From the NCBI GenBank assembly GCA_963721305.1, contig CAVRIR010000005.1, forward strand, positions 1 to 64,000: a DNA stretch of 64,000 nt, written 5' to 3'. The translations under genes were made by a program, and so were the position numbers. Under the pieces are notes generated by a model. That model did no database searches. It was given only the letters and a program-made list of their open reading frames with translations, and had not been told where the DNA came from. The DNA is from DATAES01 sp963721305. Its GTDB lineage: Bacteria; Actinomycetota; Acidimicrobiia; Acidimicrobiales; JACDCH01. Shown piece after piece: positions 36,570 through 45,049 of the stretch (position 1 is the first letter of the stretch; the number at the start of each line of letters is the position of its first letter).

Positions 36570-39500
36570 GGCACGCAGCACCGCGGCGGAGGCGCCGCCT
36601 CCGCCGTGGATGGACGCGCTCGTGGCGCGCGGTGATCCGGCGCTGGCCGCTGCTGGTCCTCGGCGCGATCTGTTACATCCCGCTGTTCTTCACCGCGCCC
36701 GGCGAGGTCGGGGCGGACACCAAGAGCTACCTGTACCTCGATCCCGCGCGACTGCTGTCACGCGCGTCGTCGATGTGGGATCCCAACATCGGCTTCGGCA
36801 CTGTCACGCACCAGAACATCGGCTACCTCTGGCCGATGGGGCCGTACTACTGGTTCGCGGACGTCACCGGCATCCCGATGTGGTTCGCGCAACGGGTGTG
36901 GCTCGGCTCGATCCTGTTCCTCGCCGGCGTCGGCATGTGGTTCCTGTTGCGCACGCTGCGCTTCGAGACGTTGCCGGCCGCGGTCGCCGCTTTCGCGTAC
37001 GCGCTGACGCCGTACACGCTCACGCTCGCGGCGCGGCTATCCGTCATCCTGTTGCCCTTCGCGGGTTTGCCGTGGATGTTGGCGTTCACCATCCGCGCCA
37101 TACGCCGCGGCGGTTGGCGCGATCCGGCGTTGTTCGCGCTCGTCGTGATGACGGTCGGCGGCGTGAACGCGACCGCGCTCGTGTTCGCGGGCGTCGCGCC
37201 GGTGTTGTGGTTCCCGTTCGCGATCTGGGTGACGAAGGAAGCGACGGTCCGACGGGCCGCAGGCCGCGTTCATACGCATCGGCGTGCTCACCCTGTTGAC
37301 GTCGCTGTGGTGGATGGCCGGCCTGTCGGTGCAGAGCGGCTACGGCATCCAGATCCTGCAGTACACCGAGACGGCGGCAGTCGTCGCGTCGGCCGCCGTC
37401 GCACCCGAGCTCCTGCGGGGACTGGGCTACTGGTTCTTCTACGGCGGCGACCGGCTCGGACCGTGGATCGAGCCGAGCGTCGACTACACGCAGCGGCTCT
37501 GGCTCATCGCGGTCACCTACTTGCTGCCGACGCTCGCGCTGCTCGGTGCGGCGATGAGCCGATGGAAGCACCGCGCGTACTTCGCCGTGCTGGTGTTCGT
37601 GGGGTTGTTCATCGCCGTCGGCGCGCATCCGTGGGACGACCCACCCCTGACCGGCCAATGGTGGAAGGACCTCCTCAACAGCGACAAGGGCCTCGCCCTC
37701 CGGAGCACGCCGCGAGCCGTGCCCCTGATCGCGCTCGGCCTCGCGGTCTTCCTCGGACTCGGCGTCGCCACCCTGGCGCGGTCCGCGCCGCGGTTCGTGA
37801 AGCCAGCGGCGTTCACGCTGCTCGCGCTCGCGGTGTTGGGACTGCCGTCGCTGTTCACCGGCGACATGGTGGACGCCAACCTCGAGCGCGGCGACATCCC
37901 GCAGTACTGGCTCGACGCGATCTCCTCGTTCGACGCGCAACCGCACGACACGCGTGTGCTCGAGGTGCCTGGCATCGACTTCGCGTCGTACCGCTGGGGC
38001 AACACCGTCGACCCGATCACCCCGGGCCTGATGGATCGACCGTACGCCGCACGCGAGCTCATCCCCTACGGCTCACCGCCATCGAGCGACCTGCTCAACG
38101 CGTTCGATCGACGGTTGCAGGAGAACACACTCGACCCGCGCGCGGTGTCACCGATCGCGCGCCTTCTCGGCGTCGGCGACGTGGTCGCTCGCAACGACCT
38201 CCAGTACGAGCGGTACCGCGTGGCGCGGCCATACGAGGTGATGCCGCTGCTCGGCGCGTCGCCGGGCCTCGGCACGCCGACCGGGTTCGGACCGCTCGGT
38301 ACGAACCAGCCGTCGCCGATCGCGCCGATGCAGGACGAAGCCGCGCTGCGCGACGACACCGGCGCGCAGTATCAACCCGTCGTCGAGTTCCCCGTCGACG
38401 GGCAGCAACCGATCGTCCACACCGCGAGCGCGCAGCAGCCGATCATCGTCGCCGGTGACGGCGAAGGGCTCGTCGGGCTGGCGTCCGCCGGCCTGATCAA
38501 CGGCAACGAGCTCATCCAGTACGCGGGATCGTTCGCCGGTCAGCCCCAGCAGCTCGACGACGCGATCAACCGAGATGCCTCACTCGTCGTGACCGACTCG
38601 AACCGCCGGCGCGGGCGCCGATGGAGCACGCTCCGAGACAACGTCGGCTACACCGAGCAGGCCGGCGAGACGCCCCTGCGCCAGGACCTCACCGACAACC
38701 GACTGCCGGTGTTCCCCGACGCCACCGACGACTCGTCCACGGTCGCGGAGTATCCCGGCGGCGTCTCGGCGCGCGCCACGAGCTACGGCAACCCGATCTC
38801 GTTCACGCCCGAGTACCGAGCCGCGAACGCGGTCGACGGCGATCTGCGAACGGCGTGGCAGACCGGTTCGTCGTCCGATGTCCGCGGCGAGGAGCTCGAG
38901 CTCGACTTCGCGCAACCGGTCACCACCGATCACATCACGGTGACCCAGTTGCTGACCGGCTTCCGCAACCGCTCCATCACGAACCTCGATCTCCGCTTCG
39001 ACGGCAAGGACACCGTGCCGGTCGTGCTCGACCAGACGTCGAACACCTCGGCGGGCCAGGTGCTCAGGTTCCCCCAGCGGACGTTCTCGAAGCTCGAGCT
39101 CATCATCCGCGGCGACGACTCGGGCCGAGAGAGCAAGCCGCTGCGCCCCGCACGGTTCAACGGCTTGTCCGAAGTCGGGTTCAGCGAGGTCGATGTCGAC
39201 GGACGCCACGGCGACGAACTGATCCGTCTCCCGAAGGATCTCCTCGCCACAGCGGGTGCCGCGTCCGCCGACCATCCGCTCACGCTGTCGCTCGAGCGTC
39301 AGCGCATCGATCCGGCCGAGTCCGTCCGCCAGGACGAGGAGCTCGCGCTCGCCCGTGCATGGACGTTGCCGACGGCACGCACGTTCGCGCTCACTGGCGA
39401 GGTGCGACTCAACGCGAACGCCGACGAGAACACCATCGACGCGCTCCTCGGCGTGGTCGGCCCGACCGCGACATCCACTCGCCGGTTGCCGGGAGACCTG

Positions 39501-41030
39501 CTGGCGCGAGCCACATCGGCGGTCGACGGTGATCCCGCGACCGCATGGTCGCCTGCGTTCGACACACCCCCCGCCGGCGGCGACGCGCTCGATCTGAACG
39601 CCGGGCGCCAAGTGAGCTTCGACCACCTCGACCTGCAGGTCGTCGCCGACGGGCGCCACTCGGTGCCGACGCACCTGACCATCGACGCGGATGGCAAGGA
39701 GGCAGCGAGCGTGACGATCCCGCCGATCGCCGACCGCTCCGGCGCCCAGGGCGCGGCGGCGGTGACCACTGTCCCGATCGACCTGCCCGCCCAGGTCACC
39801 GGCACCGACATCCGCTTCGCGTTCGACTCCGTCCGCCAGGTCATCACGACCGACTGGTTCTCGAACCAGCCCGTCCAGATGCCGATCGCCATCGCAGAGC
39901 TCGGCGTCCCCGCGCTCACCACTTCGGTCCCGACCGGCGCATTCGACACGGGTTGCCGGTCCGACTTGCTGACCATCGACGACACGCCCGTCGACGTCGA
40001 CATCACCGGCACCGTCGAGGACGCGACGAGCGGCAAGCCGATGCAGACGCGCTTGTGCGGATTGTCGGCCGACGGCATCTTCCTCGACAGTGGCGACCAC
40101 GTGCTTCGGGCGGCGAAGGGCCTCGACACCGGCCTCGATCTCGACTCGCTCGTGCTGCAATCGGCCGCAGGCGGAGGGGCGCCGGCCGCGGTCGGGCCCA
40201 TCGACCCGTCACCCACGCCCAGCCCCGCGGTGAAGGTCGACAGCCAGGGACGCACGAACTTCGATCTCAGCGTCAGCGGCGCCTCACCGAACCAGCCGTT
40301 CTGGCTCGTGCTCGGGCAGAGCAACAACAGCGGCTGGACAGCGTCCGTGAACGGCCATGACCTCGGTAAGCCACAGCTCGTGGACGGCTACGCGAACGGT
40401 TGGTTGATCAGTCCGACATCGACCGACATGAAGGTCGCGTTGATCTGGACGCCGCAGCGAAACGTCTGGATCGCGCTCGGTCTCAGCGCGTTCGGCGCGT
40501 TGCTGTGCCTGGTCTTGGCCATCCGACGTCCGCGCGCGCTCGCGTTGCGCGCCGACGACCCGGCACCCGAAGCGATCACGTGGCGGACGTTCGTGCGTTC
40601 GCGCGGCCGAGACGAGCCGTCCGTGCGCGCCGCGCTCCTCACCGCGCTGCTGGCCGGCATCGTTGCCGGGGCCGTGATCGGACTCGTCGCGGGCGTCTTC
40701 ACCGCGCTCGTCGTCGGCGGAGCAGCGCACCGCCGACGCTCGCGCTGGTGGCTCGCGCTCGGCGCGCCGGCGCTGCTCGGGCTGAGCGCGCTCTACGTGC
40801 TCGCCCGCCAGGCGCACACCAAGCCCACCGCCGCGTTCGAATGGCCCGCAGAGCTCTCCGCTGTCCATCAGGTGGGCTGGCTCGCGGTGGCCTTCCTCGT
40901 CGCGCTCGTGGTCGTCGACTGGTTGTGGGATCGCGTCAATCGCCGGTCTCGCTCGGAGGTCGCCGCTGTTGCTTCTGCTCACCACGACGACGCTTCGCCT
41001 CCAGGCGCCGACGACGAGCCGCCTGCGTAG
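36566..41030 (+). CDS. DUF3367/AftD-like arabinofuranosyltransferase, very large, one frameshift
   Basis: About 1,487 codons encode a GT-C protein like mycobacterial AftD, which adds alpha-1,3-arabinofuranose to cell-wall arabinan. The N-terminal half has about ten membrane helices with the acidic first loop (APGEVGADTKSYLYLDPARLL), then DPNIGFGTVTHQNIGYLWPMGPYYW. After a frame break near 37255 the pattern resumes with LTLLTSLWWMAGLSVQSGYG. Large extracellular parts follow, including two discoidin-like segments (NAVDGDLRTAWQTG near residue 770, SAVDGDPATAWSP near 985), and four or five helices near the C-terminus. The TTG start at 36566 overlaps the GT4 stop; a later GTG at 36632 is possible. 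Whether arabinan is its product in this organism is inference. Confidence 0.82.
36584..36606 (+). promoter_or_regulatory. Perfect 10-base-pair hairpin at the start of the AftD-like gene
   Basis: CGGCGGAGGC (36584-36593), GCC, GCCTCCGCCG (36597-36606) form a perfect stem with a three-base loop. It begins 18 bases after the TTG proposed as start and ends 26 bases before the alternative GTG at 36632. If the later start is right, it would mask the translation start or end part of the transcript from the GT4 gene. Confidence 0.45.
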
Positions 41031-41352
41031 GCGCGGTCGAGTGGCGCGCCTTCTCGACGCGGAGCGCGGCTTCGAGTCGTTGCGCCAGCCGCTGCTGCGC
41101 GAGCGCGCGGTTGCGACTCTGCGATCGCTCGTCGTCCACCGCCACCCGGATCGCGGGCCCGAACCGCTCGAGCAGGCGCGCCCGCTGGCGGGGTCCGAGC
41201 GACGGCGAGTTGGCGATGTCGAAGCGGACCTCGGCGCGTGTGTTGGAACGATTGGCATGCTGGCCGCCTGGGCCTCCGCTGGGCGTGAACCGCCACTCGA
41301 GCTCGTCGAGCGGGATCCGCAGCGACCGGTTGACCCTCAGCACGTGCTCCAC
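40936..41352 (-). CDS. arfB: ArfB/YaeJ-like peptidyl-tRNA hydrolase
   Basis: ArfB rescues stalled ribosomes by releasing the nascent chain with the GGQ motif of release factors. The 138-residue protein has RIPLDELEWRFTPSGGPGGQHANRSNTRAEVRFDI, with GGQ in the expected place, then the rest of the release-factor-like domain, and a very basic tail (RRRLEAKRRRGEQKQQRR) that in this family enters the mRNA channel. The start is GTG 41352 or GTG 41343. The 3' end overlaps the convergent AftD-like gene by 95 bases, an unusually large overlap. The gene is intact and divergent from the alpha/beta hydrolase gene. Confidence 0.88.
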   Translation of the reverse strand: MEHVLRVNRSLRIPLDELEWRFTPSGGPGGQHANRSNTRAEVRFDIANSPSLGPRQRARLLERFGPAIRVAVDDERSQSRNRALAQQRLAQRLEAALRVEKARHSTAPTQAARRRRLEAKRRRGEQKQQRRPPSETGD

Positions 41353-41372
41353 GGCCTCGTAGGATCGCACGG

Positions 41373-42050
41373 GTGACGGAGCTCCCGGTTGTCCTGGTCC
41401 ACGGGTTCGCAACCTCCGCGGCGCGGACCTGGGGCGAGAACGGATGGATCGACCTGCTCGGCGACGCCGGCCGATCGGTGGTCGCCATCGATCTTCTCGG
41501 GCACGGCACCGCCGACAAGCCCCACGATCCCGCCGCGTACGAAGCGATCGAGTCACTCGTCGTCGACCAACTGCCCGACGGGCGGTTCGATGCGATCGGG
41601 TTCTCGATGGGCGCGCGGGTCCTGCTGACGATCGCGGCCGACCATCCCGACCGCTTCGAGCACCTTGTCGTCGCGGGCGTCGGCGCCAACCTCTTCCGCG
41701 ACGATCCACGCGATGCCATCGTCAAGGCGATCAGCGGCAACGCGCGTGACGACAATCCCGCGGCGCAGTACTTCGCCGGGCTCGCCGCGCAGCCGGGCAA
41801 CGATCGCGACGCTCTCGTCGCGTTCATGAAGTCGCCGCGGCCGCGCCTGAACGACGAACGCTTCGCAAAGGTCACCTGTCCGGTGCTCGTCGTGCTCGGC
41901 GATCGCGATTTCGCCGGGCCGGCCGATCCCCTCGTCGACGCGCTGCCGAACGCGAAGCTCGTCACGTTGCCCGGTGTCGACCACTTCGCCACGCCGAAGG
42001 ACTATCGCTTCATCGACGCCGCGCTCGACTTCCTCGGGGTGTCGTTCTGA
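41373..42050 (+). CDS. Alpha/beta-hydrolase
   Basis: The 225-residue protein has the alpha/beta-hydrolase fold. The oxyanion region is VVLVHGFATSAARTW; AIDLLGHGTADKP follows; the nucleophile elbow is AIGFSMGARVLL with Ser as nucleophile. VVLGDRDFAGPADPL provides the acidic residue and PGVDHFATP the catalytic His. The start is GTG at 41373. The next gene begins at or inside its stop. The substrate cannot be told from sequence; likely a small ester or lipid. Confidence 0.88.
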   Translation: MTELPVVLVHGFATSAARTWGENGWIDLLGDAGRSVVAIDLLGHGTADKPHDPAAYEAIESLVVDQLPDGRFDAIGFSMGARVLLTIAADHPDRFEHLVVAGVGANLFRDDPRDAIVKAISGNARDDNPAAQYFAGLAAQPGNDRDALVAFMKSPRPRLNDERFAKVTCPVLVVLGDRDFAGPADPLVDALPNAKLVTLPGVDHFATPKDYRFIDAALDFLGVSF

Positions 42051-42703
42051 GCAGTCGCGATCGCGGCTTTGTTCTCGGGGTCGACCTCGACGGCGTCTGC
42101 GCTGACTACACGAGTGCGTTTCGTTCGGTGGTCGCGACCGAGCGGGGCATCGACACCGGCGCGCTCCCCGAGGAACGCGGATGGGACTTCGCCGAATGGG
42201 GACTCGCCGACCTCGGTGGGTTCGATGCGGTCCATCGCCGGGCCGTGCTCGAACATCGGATGTTCCGTTCGATGCCGATCATGCCGGGCGCGCCGGACGC
42301 GCTCTGGCGGTTGTCCGACGCGGGCGTGTGGATCCGCATCATCACCCATCGCCTCTACGTGAACTGGGGCCACGCGATCGCGGTGAGCGACACCGTCGAA
42401 TGGCTCGACCAGAACGCCATCCCATACCGGGACATCTGCTTCCTCGGCCGCAAGCCCGAAGTCGAGGCGGACTGCTACGTGGACGACAGCCCCGACGTGG
42501 TGGTGTCCCTGCGGCACGAGGGCAACCGGGTGATCGTGTTCGACGCGCCCTACAACACCCATCTCGGCGAGCCGCGGGCGACGAACTGGGACGAGGTCGA
42601 GCAGCTCGTCGAGGCGTTCGTGGCCGAGAGCGGGGTCGTCCTCCAGTCGACGTTGCCCGGCATAGACCCCGGCGTCGATCGCCTCCGCAACCGCATCGGC
42701 TGA
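42047..42703 (+). CDS. HAD-superfamily hydrolase, 5'-nucleotidase-like
   Basis: The protein of about 218 residues belongs to the HAD phosphatases, close to 5'(3')-deoxyribonucleotidases. The first HAD motif is LGVDLDGVCADYTSAF with the Asp-x-Asp nucleophile pair, then MPIMPGAPDALWRLSDAGVWIRIITHRL with the second motif Thr, and CYVDDSPDVVVSLRHEGNRVIVFDAPYNTHL with the acidic third motif. No ATG, GTG or TTG occurs in frame between the previous stop and the first conserved residues; a CTG at 42047 overlapping the hydrolase stop is the only near-start, so a non-standard start or a small sequence error is likely. It overlaps the convergent DUF2142 gene by up to 154 bases. Confidence 0.8.
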   Translation: MSSRDRGFVLGVDLDGVCADYTSAFRSVVATERGIDTGALPEERGWDFAEWGLADLGGFDAVHRRAVLEHRMFRSMPIMPGAPDALWRLSDAGVWIRIITHRLYVNWGHAIAVSDTVEWLDQNAIPYRDICFLGRKPEVEADCYVDDSPDVVVSLRHEGNRVIVFDAPYNTHLGEPRATNWDEVEQLVEAFVAESGVVLQSTLPGIDPGVDRLRNRIG

Positions 42704-44283
42704 TCCCAGCCCGTCTGCGTGTCAGGCGCCGAGGGTTGCTGCGCCACAGGTGTCGGTCGCCAGATGAGCGCGGCGACGAACACCAGCACGGCGAGAAAGG
42801 CGATCAGCAGAAACCACCCCGGCAGAGGTGGCGTCCACGCCGGGTCGCGCCAGAAGTCGACTGCGCCGTCCGCACCGACGGAGTAGCGCCGAAGGGCTTG
42901 GGCGAACAACAGGAACTGCGCCACTACGAAGCACGCGCCGAAGACGATCGGTAGTCGGGACCGCTCGACGACGCGTCCACCCGTGCTCCATGCCACCGCA
43001 AGAGCGGCGACGATCGGTACGCCCACCGCGAGGGGAAGCGTCCAGCGACCCTGCCACCCGAGGCCGATCTTCCGGGCTTGCGAGACGTCGATGGCAACGG
43101 GCACGAGAAGAGTGAGAACGACCAGCCCCAAGACGACGGCAGCGTGTCGGCGCGACGCGAACGCAAGCGCGAGGACGATCAGCGCGCCCACGCACACGGT
43201 CCACAGCACGTACGTGAGCTCCGGAGCCGGTGTGTCGAGCCAACCGACGACACCGATCATCATCTTGTACTGCGTATTCGAGCCACCGAACGAACGTTGG
43301 AACAACGTCCAATCGCTGACGGGCCCGGGAGTCGGACCGTGGGGGTAGAGGTTGCCGAGCGGGCGCGCCACGAGGAGCCACGCGACCGCGGCCGCGATCG
43401 CGGCAACCAAGCCGAGACTCCACCTCCGCACCGAGCGCGAACGCACGAGCGCGCGCGCACCAGCGCGCGACGCCAGCGCAACGCACGTCACGCCGATCAA
43501 CCCGAGCCAGAGAGGCGAGAGTCCGCGCGCGACGACGAGCACGATCATCGCGATTGCCGCTCGGCGCACGACGACCCTGTCGACGTGCATTCGCGCATCA
43601 TGCGCGAGGATCGCGCCGGAAGCCCACGCGCCGACGGCCGCGGCGATCTCGACACCGTTGGGATTCACCGTGCCGGACAGGAACAACGTCGTGGGGGTCA
43701 GCGCGAAGGCGAGGCCGGACGCGGCGAGCCATGCGGGGGCGACTGATCGAAGCGACAGGAAGGCAGAGGCGAGGAGCGCGGCGCAGATGAGTGCGCTCAC
43801 GAATCGCATCAGGTAGACCCCCGCCGCCGACGTCTTGACGAGACTCGGGAGTCCGACCACCGCGTAGAACGCGGGTGGGTCCAGCGCAACGTCGGTCGGT
43901 GCCCTGACGCTGGCCGAGTCGCTCGGCAACGCGCCGAAACACGACGCTGACAGCTCCGGCCGGAAGGCGAAGCATGGGACATACAGGGTCGGGTCGGCGT
44001 AGAAGGGGTTTGCCCCGGGCTTCACCAAATGTCCGGGAACGGTCACGACACGGTCGTACGACCCGAGACCGGCAACTTTGTCCCCGAGCAGGTCCCCACG
44101 GGCAACCGACGCAGCGCGGATGACATGAGAGGCCTCGTCTGGAGCGGCAAAGACCGGCGTCGCGATCGCCCACAGGATCCCGAGCGCGGCGAACAGCCCG
44201 AACGGCAACCACCAGCCGCCCATGAGTCGCTCGGGCAACCGCGCGAACACGAGGCGGCAACGTAGCTGACCAAGGCGCGCCAC
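42550..44283 (-). CDS. DUF2142 family membrane protein
   Basis: This 577-residue protein is a predicted multi-helix membrane protein of the DUF2142 family, found in polysaccharide clusters and probably GT-C-like. The start region reads LPFGLFAALGILWAIATPVFAAPDEASHVIRAASVARGDLLG, in which PDEASH is the acidic first-loop motif of the family. Later come PNGVEIAAAVGAWASGAIL and GWQGRWTLPLAVGVPIVAALAV. The start is GTG at 44283. The C-terminal tail after IWRPTP overlaps the HAD gene; a stop in another frame at 42720 would give a shorter protein, so a small indel near 42730 may have lengthened it. Confidence 0.78.
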   Translation of the reverse strand: MARLGQLRCRLVFARLPERLMGGWWLPFGLFAALGILWAIATPVFAAPDEASHVIRAASVARGDLLGDKVAGLGSYDRVVTVPGHLVKPGANPFYADPTLYVPCFAFRPELSASCFGALPSDSASVRAPTDVALDPPAFYAVVGLPSLVKTSAAGVYLMRFVSALICAALLASAFLSLRSVAPAWLAASGLAFALTPTTLFLSGTVNPNGVEIAAAVGAWASGAILAHDARMHVDRVVVRRAAIAMIVLVVARGLSPLWLGLIGVTCVALASRAGARALVRSRSVRRWSLGLVAAIAAAVAWLLVARPLGNLYPHGPTPGPVSDWTLFQRSFGGSNTQYKMMIGVVGWLDTPAPELTYVLWTVCVGALIVLALAFASRRHAAVVLGLVVLTLLVPVAIDVSQARKIGLGWQGRWTLPLAVGVPIVAALAVAWSTGGRVVERSRLPIVFGACFVVAQFLLFAQALRRYSVGADGAVDFWRDPAWTPPLPGWFLLIAFLAVLVFVAALIWRPTPVAQQPSAPDTQTGWDQPMRLRRRSTPGSMPGNVDWRTTPLSATNASTSCSTSSQFVARGSPRWVL

Positions 44284-44338
44284 CAACGGGACGGCCGACG
44301 ATTCCCTCAGGAAATCGGCAGACCCCGCCGAAATTGAA

Positions 44339-44815
44339 CCATCGCTGTCAATCGAGATGCCGACGACCGCTGGTCGCTGGCGGTGTTCGCCGCCGTGGCG
44401 GGGACTGCGGTGGTCGGGCTCTCCGCCACGTGGGCAGGTACTGCTGCCGCGCTCGGACGCTGGTTCGACAGGAGCGATCCGCTCGTCGCGAACGTCGTCC
44501 TCACGCTGATCTCCATCGGTCCCATCGCCTTCGCGCCGCCTGATGGTGTCCGTGGCGAACCGCATCCGGGAAGCGATCGCTCCCGTCGGGGTGGCGGCGC
44601 GATTCGGAGGCGACGAGTTCGTCGCCGTCCACCCGGTGTCCGGACGCTCGGAGGCCGACTCCGGACCATCGCCGCGGACGTCGATACCGCGGCACAGCTC
44701 GCGCAGCTGCGCCGGATCGGTTGCGACCGCGGCCGTTCCTCGGCGTCGCACTCCCGGTCCAGGAGGTCGACCTGCTCGTTCTCAGGGTGCGCGCCCGACG
44801 ACGTCAGGGCCCGAC
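44339..44815 (+). pseudogene. Decayed diguanylate cyclase/phosphodiesterase (membrane-GGDEF-EAL remnant)
   Basis: Three remnants in order, in different frames, match a membrane-anchored GGDEF-EAL protein. First is a hydrophobic stretch DRWSLAVFAAVAGTAVVGLSATWAG near 44360-44440. Then IREAIAPVGVAARFGGDEFVAV at 44560-44630, with the GGDEF signature. Then the last part of an EAL domain, DVDTAAQLAQLRRIGCDRG followed in another frame by FLGVALPVQEVDLLVL at 44680-44785. About 500 residues that should lie between these pieces are missing. The sequence after that is proline-rich and shows no domain. This is clear gene decay, not a single sequencing error. Confidence 0.75.
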
Positions 44816-44917
44816 CGACGCGACCCCTTCCATCTTCGCGACCCCCGCGCCCTCCGCCACCTCCGCCGCCCCCGCGCCCTCGCGGCCCATCCTCCCCGTC
44901 GCCCCCTCGATCACATT

Positions 44918-45022
44918 GATGGCTGAGACACCGAATTGCGTCGGTCAGCCATCACAGAACGAGAGGGTGGGGCTTCTGGGTCGACTGAGCCACGGAATCG
45001 GTGGCTCAGCCATCACAGAACG
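44918..45022. repeat. Tandem pair of hairpin repeats sharing a 17-base end
   Basis: Unit 1 has a perfect 10-base inverted repeat (TGATGGCTGA at 44918-44927, TCAGCCATCA at 44945-44954). Unit 2 has a 9-base one (CTGAGCCAC at 44985-44993, GTGGCTCAG at 45001-45009). Both end with the same 17 bases, TCAGCCATCACAGAACG (44945-44961 and 45006-45022), 61 bases apart. They lie downstream of the His-rich protein gene and after the GGDEF-EAL remnant; a double terminator is possible. Confidence 0.65.
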
Positions 45023-45049
45023 CGACGGCCGAGCGCAGGCTTCGAGACC

